Made by a program: the position numbers and the translations under genes
The notes under the pieces: model-generated
Told to the model about the DNA's origin: nothing
Database searches by the model: none
Seen by the model: the letters and a program-made list of their open reading frames with translations, nothing else
Assembly: GCF_028476545.1 (NCBI RefSeq)
Contig: NW_026732013.1
Location: 186,001 to 250,000 of the forward strand
Direction: 5' to 3'
Length of the DNA stretch: 64,000 bases
From: Physella acuta
Taxonomy: Eukaryota > Mollusca > Gastropoda > Physidae
Part shown: positions 25,405 through 57,705 of the stretch, piece by piece
How the letters are laid out: every line of letters begins with the position of its first letter
How positions within the stretch are numbered: the first letter of the stretch is position 1

Positions 25405-27336
25405 TTACATGAAAAAGAAATCGGAACTTATAAGTTGTTTAATGTCATCCAATGTAGTTCCCTGAACTCCAAATTCATTAGAATCGATAGATTTAACTAC
25501 ATCACAAGATTTGGAATCGCTTGATTCATGGGGTACATTCAAACTATATGGTCTACTGGGTGTATCTAGAACGTTTGAATTCAATGAAACATCGAGAGTG
25601 TTACTGAAGTCAAAACTGGTTGTATTGCGAGTATTTTTACTGACTTCAACAGTTCTCAAGTCATCTGTTGGTTTTGGGTCATCAAAACTTAACAAACCAG
25701 AGTTACATGGTGTTTTGGAGACAGCAACGCTTCGGGAGTCACGTGGTGTTTTGGTAAGATCAAAACAATATAAATTGTTAGGTGTTTTTATTTCATTGCA
25801 GGTCATCATTACATTGTGTCCAGATGCAATGGTAGCAAAAGATGATTCACGTGGTAAACAGTTGGTAGAAGAAGAAGGCTTTACTTGAGAGTTATGAACT
25901 TGTCTGTGGTTTTGGATGCCACGTAAAGGCTCGTTTACTGGAGTTTTTACCCTGTCGGCCTGGTTATTTAAAGTGAAGTCAACACTTTGTAAAACGTTAG
26001 AGGTTTGAGAGACCGTTGTATCAGGCAAAGGAACATCTTTAGCTTGTTTGCCAGTGACCAGTGAGATATTTGCAGTTTGTTGCAGCGTTGCTATGTTTTG
26101 TTCATTCAACTGCTTTATTAAAGTATCGTATCGTTTGACTGATCTCTTTGCTACAGCCACTGGTCGGTTGACCTTTGGGAGGATGCTGCTCTGTTGTATG
26201 TTTTGAAATCCAACATTTTGTGCAAGTTGAGTATTGTTTGGTTTCATCGAACTGGTTGTAGCCATCATATCTCTACTGTTGTTGGATATAGACGAGTGTG
26301 GCATCATTTGAGGAAATATGTTTTCCTTACAGCCCATTTGGTTAAAACTGTAATTAGAGGCATACGTCGATTGCGGCACGGCGTAAGGTTTCATCGAAGG
26401 CAGCATTCCATTGGGTTGTACAGTTTGGGGTGTCTTGCTACTGCATTGTATTCCAGATGGTTTGGTTTGAATACTCATTGTTGGTTGCGTGTGTACTTGA
26501 CCATATGTTGTTGAAGAACTGGGGTGCTGGTACATTTGAGAGTTGCCCATATGACGATATGTTGTTGAAGAACTTAGGAGCTGGTACATTTGAGAGTTGA
26601 CGATCTGAGGTGGTCGTATGGCCAACTCTGGGTGAGCTTTACAGTGGTCGACCATCATCATGAGTTTAGAAAGGAAAAGATTGGATGTTTCAAGGACATC
26701 CAGAACAGTTTCATCCCTGTTTTCACTTTCAAAGGTTTTCGGCAAAAACATTTTCAGCTTGTTGATATCTTCATCAATGCCTCTACGCCTCTCTCGCTCC
26801 TAAGAATTAGAAGAAAAATAATACAGTTCGTGAATAGCGTGTTACATCTTCATACAATAACTAATTAAGAAATAAAAACAGAAAATGCATGATTATTATT
26901 TCAATATATTCACCGCATTGAAATTATTTTCGGATTTATGAAATAAACTTGGTCAGTGGATGGGGAACGTTTAATTTATACTTGTATTACAATGTGTGTG
27001 ATACAATGATCTCTCGAACTTGTATATGAAAGTCATACATTGATCTCATTCTAGTAAAAACATGCAATTTGGACTCTAACGTTCAATACCACAAAAATAA
27101 TAGTGATAATGGAATTAAAGATGGACAAATCAAAATGCAGCGTTAAATTTACTTTAAAACAACATCAAGTGAAAATTAAGAATCGGTAAAATATTTAAAC
27201 TTACCTTGGTATTCAACTTGTTTCGTCTAAGCCTATAGGCATTGAGACCCGAGGTGTCTTTACTTTCATTGTTTTCAGCGTCTGAGCCATCAGACTCATA
27301 ACCCAATGGTTCCTTTACAGGCCGTGAGTTATCCAT
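25405..27336 (-). CDS. Orphan bHLH protein, array copy 4
   Basis: Two exons, 27205-27336 and 25405-26799, same phase-0 intron and 508 residues. The exon-2 protein is identical to copy 1, although copies 2 and 3 stand between them; in exon 2 I saw one silent base difference (near 7948 against 25997). Exon 1 is also the same (MDNSRPVKEPLGYESDG...). The ERERR basic region, divergent helix 2, Q/S/N-rich tail and absence of other domains are as for copy 1. Promoter motifs lie at 27456-27490. Confidence 0.85.
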
Positions 27337-27455
27337 GGCAAGATTGGTAGATGATAAACTTTCAAAGCGATGGAATATTTACTTGAAAATATTTGAATCA
27401 GAAATGTCCAAATCAGCTTGAGAACTAGCTGTAGACTGACCCGGAGTAGCCGATG

Positions 27456-27490
27456 TGACGTCTTATATTGTACATCTCTAAGACCCGCCC
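27456..27490 (-). promoter_or_regulatory. Putative core promoter of bHLH copy 4
   Basis: CRE-like, TATA-like and GC-box motifs in the same order and spacing as the other copies. Confidence 0.42.
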
Positions 27491-29006
27491 ACTGCAGTGT
27501 CAAACACGACCTGAACAATTGGCTCGTTACGGTCCGATGACGTAATCGCCTTTGTCCGCAAGTAGATCAAGCGTGAGTAAGACCTGATCTATGATCTACG
27601 ATTGGCTGTTGATACATTTTGGAAAAATACGTTTTGGAAATGACGACGTGTTAATTCACGCCGCAGTGGCAAGTCGACTAATGTTTTATGTTTGATATAA
27701 CGTGTATTCAAATAGAATGGTGAAACTACAGCTGATGTATGAAACAGATATGTAAAACAAATAGATGTTTGTTTCATACTAATCTTGATGATCGCACACC
27801 TACATAACAATTACAAAATATAAACTCTAATTTGCAATCAGAATTTAAATATATGTGTTTGGCCATAAACCATGTCATCTTTGTAAAATGATTGATTCCC
27901 ACCCCTCCCCTTCACCCCCAACGCCTCATTCTAATATTAACCCGTCGTCATAAAATGCGACACAACCCACCTACCCCATAACATGACTTTACACCTCAGT
28001 TTAGTACAGCTTTATCATTTAAATTTATTGTTTTTAAACGTGTGATTTCTTTTAAATATATGTTCTGAGCTTGGACAACATTTAGTTTATTGATCAATGT
28101 TTGGTACAAATTAAATTACTAAACATTCAAATTAAGTCTAAAAGTTAAGTTTGTTGCAGTACTTTTAAATAACTAAAAATGTGACACCACACATTCAAAA
28201 CCTCCCCTACCTCCATCACACATTTTCACAAATGTTCGAAGCCGCTCCTCCCACCCCCACTCTCCTCCCACCCCCAACCCCGAAGAATTAGATCTAAATT
28301 ATAAACGGTTATTTCTAAAGATTGTAACTTGTAGAGATCCTGGAATGTAAACGCTTTTTACAAGTTTTATTTAATTCATTTCCTCGTCAGTCTGTCGTCA
28401 GTCTGTCTGTCTAGATCGAAACGGCCGAGCGAAATAGCAGGCACATCTACCTGACAGATACGGTTCGTATTTGGTACGTGGGTCAAGACATGAAGACAAT
28501 GTATTGTGCCATTAAATGTGACTTTATTGGATGCCTAATTAATTTTTTATGAATTAATTAACATTTTGTTATACTTATAATTCTTGTCAGGTGCTTATTT
28601 CGCTTTTTAAATGTAATCGAATACAAAAATCTAAATTCAGAAAAATTATCTTAATTATTCTTTGTCAATACTTCCAGCATGAGAACATAATGTTAATAAC
28701 ACTTCCTAATTGTTGAATACATTTTCAAGTAATAAAGTATTTAATGCATGCTTCAAAAGCATTAAAATCTTAGTCTGATATACATTTAACGATAAGCTTG
28801 TCTTTTCAAACAAAATATATTTTAATAGTGTCATAGAAGGCCGCAAATCAACAAAACTATCGTGTCATACACTGAGAAAATTATTACGTCATCAAACGTT
28901 CATCACGTGGTCACCTGCCGTAAAAGTAAAAGTAAATAAATCAGTGCCATTAGAACAGTGCGGCTACATCAAAAGGTTGGACTCAATGTCCACCTGAGTG
29001 CCAAAA
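27491..29006. other. Copy-4 unit, upstream spacer
   Basis: Counterpart of 9442-10968, nearly identical. No gene seen. Confidence 0.55.
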
Positions 29007-29800
29007 TGCGGAGATTAAAAAAACTGTTGGATCAAGTTCACTGGACCGCATCGTGACACGTCACTTTTACCTGCGTGTCTAATCGCCGCGGTGGTTAAAA
29101 CGTTAGATCACTCGGTAGTAAACAAACTATGTCTATAGCTTCGTAACGATCACCATTGAAATTACCTGCGTGTCAAGATTATGTAACAGCAGGTCTAGAA
29201 TTTTACCACCTGGTTATTTGTGATCAGCTAATGTTGCCATCTGATTTTAAACATTTTAAATTATCTTTGTTTTCACTCATTTTGCAGTCACGGGTATTTT
29301 TAATTACTTTTTTTTAAATTACCTATCGGCAATCAAAAATATTAATAAAAGCTTAATGGCTCTTTCAGTAGTTTAATGGACTGATGCTATTAATAGTGAT
29401 AATGTATGAAGGGAAGATTGAAATCCTAATCCCGACAACTGTTAAGACTATATTTAGACCAGCAGTACCTCATCGATATTCAACAAGGTGTGTCAGACAG
29501 CAGATCATGTTTCAGACCTTGTTATTCTTATTCGTTTTGACGTCCACAATGTCTATGTAACTAACAACACTCACTAAATTTTAGAAACCAGTACGTACAT
29601 CTTTCCGAATAACCTCTTCTAAATGTATTCATTTTTCCACAACCAACCACCAACCCCCCCCCCTGTTTTCTCCCATATATCATGCAATTTTTGAGAAACA
29701 TAATATATATCGATGCTTGAATTGTTTTGAACATTATTATTACCTAATCGAGTAAAATAATATTTCACTCTTTTGTTTTGTTTTTCATGATCTGTATTAA
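29007..29800. repeat. Truncated last unit of the array
   Basis: Matches the start of the unit. From about 29227 it switches to variants seen in unit 2 (GATCAGCTAATGTTGCC) and then diverges towards the form of unit 3. It stops near 29800, where the next element begins, and no gene follows. Confidence 0.75.
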
Positions 29801-29807
29801 ATTAAAG

Positions 29808-30848
29808 GGTGCACTGTCAAAATGGCCGGGGATAAATCGACCCCGTTAAAATGACCCTGTCTAAGTAGCCCCGTCAAAAGGACCCCGACTTATTGGCTCT
29901 CTTCAAGTGGGCTCCCGTCATATTGATTCACAACTTATAGGCTCCCGGCAAATGAACTCCCGACATTTTGGCTCCCGACAAACAGGCTCAGGACAAATTG
30001 ACTACAGACAAAGCGGCTCCCGACATATTGGCTCCAGACAAATGTATCGTATGACCACTATTGGCATGAAAGTAACCATTTCGCCCTACCTCCACTACCA
30101 CTATAACCTCTTTTAAATGCCTGAATGAGTGTTTTTTTGTTATTTTTTCATGAACCAACATCAAATGAATTCATAAGCAAATCAAGCCCTTAACAGCTAA
30201 ATTCCACCAATTCTAAAATTGTGATAATGTTTAATTTACAACAGAAAAGATCTGTTGCATAAAAGCGAACACAGACGTGTAAATGTATGATATAAATGAT
30301 GTTTACAGGATAACGACATTTTGTTTTGATAACCTACAGCATACTGGAGGTAGGAATGTACAGCGTGGACCCTTCTCCCCAGACACTGAGTTGGAACAGC
30401 CTATAACCGACTCAATTATGGAAGTCATAGATAGATGACCCTTAAATAAAAACATACTATTTCTTATAATAGATAAACTATTAGTAAAATAAATAAGGCC
30501 TGCCGAGCAAAAGATACATGCGTTGTATTACTTAAGAGTGTTGGATAAGTTAACTATAAAGAATAATGATGAAGGGGTCCCACTGGCAGGTGTTGTATTC
30601 AATGAGACCGTTTGGTCGGGAGACTTAGTCTCTACAGAAACAGTATTTTCAGTGGTCCTTGTGTCGGGAGCCGAATTGACAGGAGCCTATTTGTTTTGAG
30701 CCAAAATGATGGGAGCCTATTTGTCCGGAGCGTATACGACGGGGTCCATATGTCGTTGGCCCTTTTGACGGGGTCGATTTGATGGGGCTCTTATGTCGGG
30801 GCCGATTTGTCGGGGTCCTTTTGTCATTGGCCGTTTTGACGCCGTACG
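29808..30848. mobile_element. Transposon-like element with sub-repeated inverted ends
   Basis: The left end starts GTCAAAATGGCC (29816) and the right end is GGCCGTTTTGAC (to 30840); the next few outer bases also match partly. Each arm is a run of 15-18-bp variants of GGCTCCCGACAAATT or GACCCCGTCAAAA (29816 to about 30045 and about 30655-30840), with the right arm in inverted orientation. The central 600 bp is unique with no reading frame. It looks like a non-autonomous foldback-type element. No clear target duplication was found and the superfamily is unknown. Confidence 0.75.
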
Positions 30849-31340
30849 ATAAACAGAAAAACTCTACTCTGTCTGCTCAATGGACCTCCATACATGGATG
30901 ATATTCCGTGAGTTTCAACCATTGTTCCTTTAGGAGTTTTTGTTAGCGTACTACGTAAATTGTATACGGAACTAACTCGTTTAGGTTTATGATCTATTCA
31001 GTAATTCTATCAGTAAGCATGCTTTAATGGCTCATATGTTTTAGTTGTACGGTCTATCGAGTGTATGTAATGTAAACATATGTGTTAACATACGATGTAT
31101 TCAAGATAACTTGTACACTATTACACCTGTATAGCTAATTGATCCCATGTTTTAATTTTATTTATTGTGTTTACATAACTGAGATCATAATGAAGAATGG
31201 CTAGATGGGAAAATATGTTACTCAACCATTCTAATGATGTTATTGTGATCTACTCTACCATGTTGGTTGAGGCATCTGAAAGTCAGGTTCGTAATGCACG
31301 TGAAACAGGGAAACAGGACACGGTTCTAGTATTGTGAGAG
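30849..31340. other. AT-rich spacer
   Basis: No gene, tandem repeat or element recognised. Confidence 0.5.
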
Positions 31341-31342
31341 TT

Positions 31343-31428
31343 ACCTGACAGTGTGTGCTAATTACTGACAGAGCTAACTGACAGTGCGTGCTAATTACTG
31401 ACACAGCTAACTGACAGTGTGTGCTATT
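31343..31428. repeat. Short tandem repeat of about 34 bp (x2-3)
   Basis: The phrase CTGACAGTGTGTGCTAATTA recurs three times with small changes in 86 bases. Confidence 0.6.
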
Positions 31429-31705
31429 TTTTGTTCTCGTCTTTGTGTTGTTTGTCATATTGATGATTGTTATTTCTGTTTTGTCAATATTGTAAGCTAT
31501 CCTGCCCTGTTTATCCGTGTATGTACTTTAGATTTTGTGTTTGTCTGATGTACAAAGTATACTGGTTCCTCTGCAGTTAAAACGAGTACTGTGCAGTGAG
31601 TTGTTGATACCGGTATATGCATCTAGTTATCTGCTTCTTCTGTTGTTCCAATATTAGTCTCCTGTAACAGTAAGATGTCAATATTTTGTTTATTTATTAT
31701 GTTAA

Positions 31706-32650
31706 TTATGTAATGTGTTTTGTCTCCCCCCCCCCTCTCCCCGAATGTTCAATGTTGCCAGAGTTAGCATGAATTGTTTGAGGTTTTCTTTCGAACATCT
31801 GTTTCTGGAGGGCTGGATTGTGGTGGTCTTTTTGAGCCCCTGTTACTATGGAACTTCTTGTCCCTATTGTCTCCATGGCTTCGGCCTCTGCGTTGGCCTC
31901 TGTTACGCTCTCGTTAACTTGCTGTGATGCTGCAGTAGTATGATGTGTTTCATTTTGGTCATCTACTCTAAAGTCACCTTCTACCTCTCTACGCCTTGCT
32001 TCTCTAAGCATTTAATTTTGTCTTTCTCCGTCAATATCATAGTTGTCCCAATGCTTTAAGAAACTTCTTTTGTTACTTAGATTCTCCCTAACTTCTTCTT
32101 TATCATTTGCATACCAAGGCTCAATTGCCCTGTACTGTCCATCTACTAGCTGGAAGCCGTTTTATCATAATCGTTTGTCTTAGACTGTAGGCATTTCAGC
32201 GTGACCCTTTGCCCAGATTTATCGGCGTGAGTTACTGATATGAAACTCCTTTAGGTGCATTTTCTCATATAGTTCTTTTGATCTAATGGTGACATACCAT
32301 TTGCGCAGTGTCCCGTAGTTATAGAGACCTTTAAATTCAGTTGGTGAAAGGCTACATAACATACATAGTTCGTCATTTTTAGTTCGTCACAGTGAGGGTA
32401 GCCAAACAAAAACCTCTTCAATTAAAATCTCTAGAGTTTTTGGCGTATGTCCTGCCAAGTCAAAGTTAGGCAAGAATAGTCGTTTCATGTATTTTTTCCG
32501 ACATAGTTGTGCGTGAGGCCCATCCGTGGCCTGGCAACACACAAATAGGAAAAAAAATTTTTTAATACTTTTATTTGCAATTAAAACAAGTACATCAACA
32601 TCCAATTTTTTAACATAATTTTGAACACCAAATGAAAACGAAAGGTTTTG
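31706..32650 (-). pseudogene. Degraded coding fragment, possibly LINE ORF1
   Basis: Minus-strand pieces in different frames look once coding: KKYMKRLFLPNFDLAGHTPK (about 32490-32430), EFKGLYNYGTLRKWYVTIRS (about 32340-32285), VDGQYRAIEPWYA (about 32150-32110), and an open charged stretch of 101 residues (31706-32011). An aromatic YGT...WYV core in an RNA-binding-like setting would fit ORF1 of a Tx1-type LINE. It is not colinear with the reverse transcriptase at 33.7-34.9 kb, so it would be a separate fragment. A decayed host gene is the alternative. Confidence 0.35.
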
Positions 32651-32659
32651 CAAATGTAC

Positions 32660-33600
32660 ATAATGAATATTTACATGATGTCATGTATTTGATTATTAAA
32701 AAAAATTGCAAAGGATGACAGTAAAAGGGGTGAAGGTCAAATGAAAGTGTCAGAAGTCTGGGTGGGGAGAGGAAAGGAAATTTTTCAGTGAGGGTCAATG
32801 GGACAGTGAAGCATTTTCTATGTAGGGAAACAACTTAAGTTGACTAGTGGAAAGGGTGTTGTAGTGGTCGCATTGAGTTTTCAAAAGGTTGCAGTGTGAA
32901 AGATGAGGGGAAAGAGACAAGATTTAGAACTTTAAATAAGTTCTGGATATTGATGTTGCGGTGGGTGGTGGGGTCGTTGGAACAGTTAAAGGGATTGTGG
33001 GGTTATCATGTCTGGGGGTAAAGTGGATAGAGGGGGAGAGAGGAGGGGGTAGATTTTTTTAATTTTTATTAATTCAATTGTTTTAAACATTTAAATCAGT
33101 AATAATAATATATTTGATAGATTTTACATAGCATCAAAGACATGAACAATGAACATCAATTGCATATATAATAATCAAAGGGAAAAAATAAAATGGCATA
33201 AGAACTAGATTAAAATAAGGTGTGCAAACTAGGTTTCTCTTCACTGCTTAGTTTAGTGTGCTGCGGAGTCAAAAGTTCACACTGTAGCCACCCATGGACA
33301 GAAATAGAAACGACCGTGGGAGAAGTGTCTCTGTAATCACGTACTGATCTATCATTCCAAAACTTTCCATGACATAAAATTGACCCTTGGCAATGAGGGC
33401 ACGCTACCTTGAAATATCCGCCAGTCCGGTTGAGTGGGGGGGGGGGGGGGGGGAAGTGTGTGTGTGTTGGGGGGGGGGGGGGTTGAGGTTGGTATCTCTT
33501 TCTACCATTCAGGTTGTGCATTTTAAAACCCGGGAAACAGAAGACTGTTCTAATGTTAATTTACTTGGGGGCTGATCGAATGATGTTTGGCTTGAGACTG
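32660..33600. other. Non-coding spacer with homopolymer runs
   Basis: Purine-rich plus-strand sequence (about 32700-33050), then AT-rich sequence and two long G runs (33437-33452 and 33470-33482). No gene recognised. Confidence 0.5.
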
Positions 33601-33660
33601 TCTAAATTAAAATTAATACTTTATTTATTTCTTTCCTGTATATTTCTTTTTTTTTCTCAG

Positions 33661-34940
33661 TTAAGTGAGAGTTCCTAGTCTATGTCTTAGCTTTGCTTGA
33701 AATATTTCTTTTAAATCGATGTCCGTGTATTTTGTGAAAAAATATCTGACTTTATTCCTAATTTGCCATATAGTCGATCTATAAATAGCCATTGCTACTA
33801 GTCTGTTTTCGTCTTCCGTTCTTTGTCTAGTCGTGTTAATTAAATTAAGTGTGATTGCTTTATTTGTTGTGGCTGTTTGATTGGTGGTGTTTAATATTTT
33901 CGCAAGTGTTTGCTTTGTTTTCTGTACTAATATACAATCTAAATAAATGTGTTTCTCAGTTTCTTGTATATTTTGTTTACACGTTTGACATGTTATTTTA
34001 ACATTTTGATTTGACTTTGTATTTCGTGAAACTGGAGTTGTGTTAAAAATCAGTCTGTATGCTATTTCCCTTTCTTTTGGTGTAATGCGTTTATTATGTA
34101 GGTTTCTAAATGTATCTTTAATGTCTATTATATTGTGTTCCCTGGCCCAACTAATTCTCGTGTATAAGGGTGTCGCTTGTTGTTTGATTAGGATGTCGTA
34201 TATTTTTTTTGTGTCTTCCCCAATAATGCTTTTGTTTCCTTGGAATGTTGCTAGCGTTTCTTTATAAAAGCTGCCTATGTCATTTCCCCCATAGTGTGGT
34301 GTTATGATGTTTAATTTTAAAATGCTCTTTATGTTTAACCCAATGTAGTATTGTGCTAATGGATGATAATGTGGTTCTATCCTTATTCTTTGCCTTTCCA
34401 TTTACCTATACCCATTACTTTTGATTTTTCTGCGTTTATTTTTCCCCCGCTCCCTTTCCCAAAGTTGTTGAATTTTTCTATTACAGTCTGTATTGCTTTT
34501 TCTGTTTGTACTAAGAAAGTAGTGTCGTCTGCGTATGCAAGTATTTTCTTGCCTACCGTGTTTGGAATGTACAGTCCTTTAATCGAGTTGTCCTGTCTAA
34601 TGTTTTCTAGTAGGGGTTCTAAGCTTAGGATGTATAGTAGGGGAGATAAAGGACAACCTTGTCTAACTGATTTCTGTATGTGAAAAGCGCTTGTAACACT
34701 GTTGTTTATTAATAAATGACTATGTGCATTGTTATATATTATTTTTATCCATGTTTTAAAATAGTGTCCTAGGTTGTAAGCATCTATTGTTTTTATTAAC
34801 CATGTATGATCTACTCTGTCGAACGCTTTCTGTTGGTCGATGCTAAGAATCGCTAGTTGTGTGTCTTTCTGCGTGCTATAATGTATGATGTCTCTGATTA
34901 AGTGCGTGTGGTTGTGTATGTTTCTACCTGGTATATTAAT
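33661..34940 (-). mobile_element. 5'-truncated non-LTR retrotransposon (Tx1/L1-like)
   Basis: The minus strand encodes the back half of a LINE reverse transcriptase. From about 34934: LSIDQQKAFDRVDH, then KSVRQGCPLSPLLYILSLEP, then the catalytic AYADDTTFLV and NAEKSKVMGIGK. These are fingers/palm motifs of the Tx1/L1 type. The reading is open to a stop near 34391. A second frame (34401-33661, 246 residues) carries the C-terminal part with a CX2CX9HX4C knuckle (CQTCKQNIQETEKHIYLDC). One frameshift at about 34395-34400 separates the two frames, and the 5' end is missing beyond about 34940. The copy is therefore dead, though otherwise well preserved. Confidence 0.85.
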
Positions 34941-35953
34941 TTAGATATAAATAGGAAATGATTTTCAATATTCTCCTGAAACAAAATCAAGAAAATGGAG
35001 TATAATCTCATAGTGCGCATATTGATTTAGTTTCTGAAAACTTACGTTATGGTTTAAATTTATAGCTTATACCCTAAAATATATTTCCGTTTTAAAACAA
35101 AAATGTTGCAGAATAAATAGAAAACAGATATTTTATAAACATAATAGATGTAAAAAAAAATTTTAATCAAAACAGAATTGAAAAAATCGCAATTAAATAT
35201 TATTACAAAAGTGCATTAAAAAGTGTCGCTTAATTCCCCTGCTTGCGATGTATGCCGCTCCTACTATCGCGAAAACCTGCGTCTGTTTTTGTCATGAGGA
35301 TATTTTATCCAGTATTTTATTGTCCACGGGCCCTTGCCATAATGACACACCCCCCCCCCCCTAATTATGGGATAACTGATGGATCACACAACTCTCTTAA
35401 AACATGCAACAGCAACACGCGTTGAATATGTTCAAGTTTCATTTATTACAATAAATAAATTGTACATGGTTTCAATTACAACAACTGTACATGTATGTGT
35501 CACCGTGTCACTTTTGTGACAGTGTGATTGACAGCGTCACACGTCGTCACTAGTGTGTCACGTATGCCGCTGTGCCGTCATCACGAACAGTAACTCAGCT
35601 ATCACCTCCCGGTCAGGGTAGAAAGAGTTATGGTACACAACTAAGGGAAACAATCAGAATAAATAACGAACAAATTGTCTGTTCCTGCCTGCTGGTCCTG
35701 AGTTTATAAAGTGCGTACACACTAAGGGACAGAAAAGTCAGTAAAAATGTGCAGACGTCCATGAAATGTATGAATTCTCACACGTTAAAATATAAGCTGT
35801 GTCATTTCACGTCATTTTTTATTGTTTTTATGGCACAGATAAGAGACATAACCCCGAGTTGAACACAGACTTGTCGGATATTTCTCGGTTATCTACCTTT
35901 GTCTAGCAATACACCCTTGCTTTCACACAATTAAATGTTTTACTTCCGTGAAG
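34941..35953. other. Non-coding region beyond the trh/NPAS 3' end
   Basis: AT-rich, then a stretch dense in GTCAC/GTGAC inverted motifs (35498-35585). A short C tract lies at 35350-35360. No gene seen. Confidence 0.5.
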
Positions 35954-35959
35954 TTTATT
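35954..35959 (-). terminator. Candidate poly(A) signal of the trh/NPAS gene
   Basis: AATAAA on the minus strand, about 400 bp past the stop codon at 36361-36363. It is the first clear hexamer I found beyond the GT-rich 3' UTR repeat. Confidence 0.4.
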
Positions 35960-36109
35960 TTATCAATGGATTGTTTGTGTCAACTTTGTACGGGGTGCTA
36001 CTATAGAGATTGTGGGATATTTCTGTGGCGGGAAATTTAGATTTCCAGAGGACAGTTTTTACAAGCAGACGATATATTGGTGCTGCTGTTGGTGCAGTGG
36101 GTGCCTGTT

Positions 36110-36360
36110 GGTGTGGGTGTGGGTGGGTGTCTGTGTGTGTGTGTGTGTCTGTGGGTAGGTGTGTGTGTGTGTCTATGTGTGTGTCTATGTGTGTGTGTGG
36201 GTGTCTGTGTGTGGGTGTCTGTGTGTGGATGTCTGTGTGTGTCTATGTGTGTGTCTATGTGTGTGTCTATGTGTGTGTGTGGGTGTCTGTATGTGGGTGT
36301 CTGTATGTGGATGTCTATGTGTGTGTCTATGGGTGTCGGTCTATAGTTATCTTTGTGTGT
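36110..36360. repeat. GT-rich microsatellite in the 3' UTR
   Basis: Imperfect (GT)n with GGGTGTCTGTGTGTG phrases, ending directly at the stop codon of the gene to its right. Open frames through it are artefacts of base composition. Confidence 0.85.
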
Positions 36361-57098
<20,738 letters not shown>

Positions 57099-57104
57099 CT
57101 GGAA

Positions 57105-57705
57105 TAGTGGAAGGTAATGGAAGAGATTAATTAAAGGTAGGCACTTATTAGGATGTTGTAATAATTAAAGGTAGGCACTCATTAGGATCTTGGAATAATT
57201 AAAGGTAGGCACTCATTAGGATGTTGTAATAATTAAGGGTAGGCACTCATTAGGATGTTGGAATAGTGGAAGGTAGGCACTCATTAGGATGTTGGAATAA
57301 TTAAAGGTAGGCACTCATTAGGATGTTGGAATAATTAAAGGTAGGCACTCATTAGGATGTTGTAATAATTAAAGGTAGGCACTCATTAGGATGTTGGAAT
57401 AATTAAAGGTAGGCACTCATTAGGATGTTGGAATAATTAAAGGTAGGCACTCATTAGGATGTTGTAATAATTAAAGGTAGGCACTCATTAGGATGTTGTA
57501 ATAATTAAAGGTAGGCACTCATTAGGATGTTGTAATAATTAAAGGTAGGCACTCATTAGGATGTTGTAATAATTAAAGGTAGGCACTCATTAGGATGTTG
57601 TAATAATTAAAGGTAGGCACTCATTAGGATGTTGTAATAATTAAAGGTAGGCACTCATTAGGATGTTGTAATAATTAAAGGTAGGCACTCATTAGGATGT
57701 GCAAT
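57105..57705. repeat. 34-bp minisatellite beside the bHLH exon acceptor
   Basis: About 17 copies of GGTAGGCACTCATTAGGATG plus TTGTAATAATTAAA. One subtype, ATGTTGGAATAGTGGAAGG, is nearly the same as the exon edge ATGCTGGAATAGTGGAAGG at 57096-57114, so the array appears to include or derive from the splice-acceptor sequence. Confidence 0.93.

Larger units (their letters stand above)
3844..29800. repeat. Tandem array of about 5.5-kb units carrying bHLH genes
   Basis: The same block recurs head to tail. Using the shared junction GAGTGCCAAAATGCGG as the phase mark, units run 5463-10968 (5506 bp), 10969-16395 (5427 bp), 16396-23516 (7121 bp, enlarged by insertions) and 23517-29006 (5490 bp). A gene-less unit (3844-5462) lies at the left and a truncated unit (29007 to about 29800) at the right. 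All four genes point left. Identity between units is very high by eye, with copy 3 clearly the most divergent. Confidence 0.95.
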
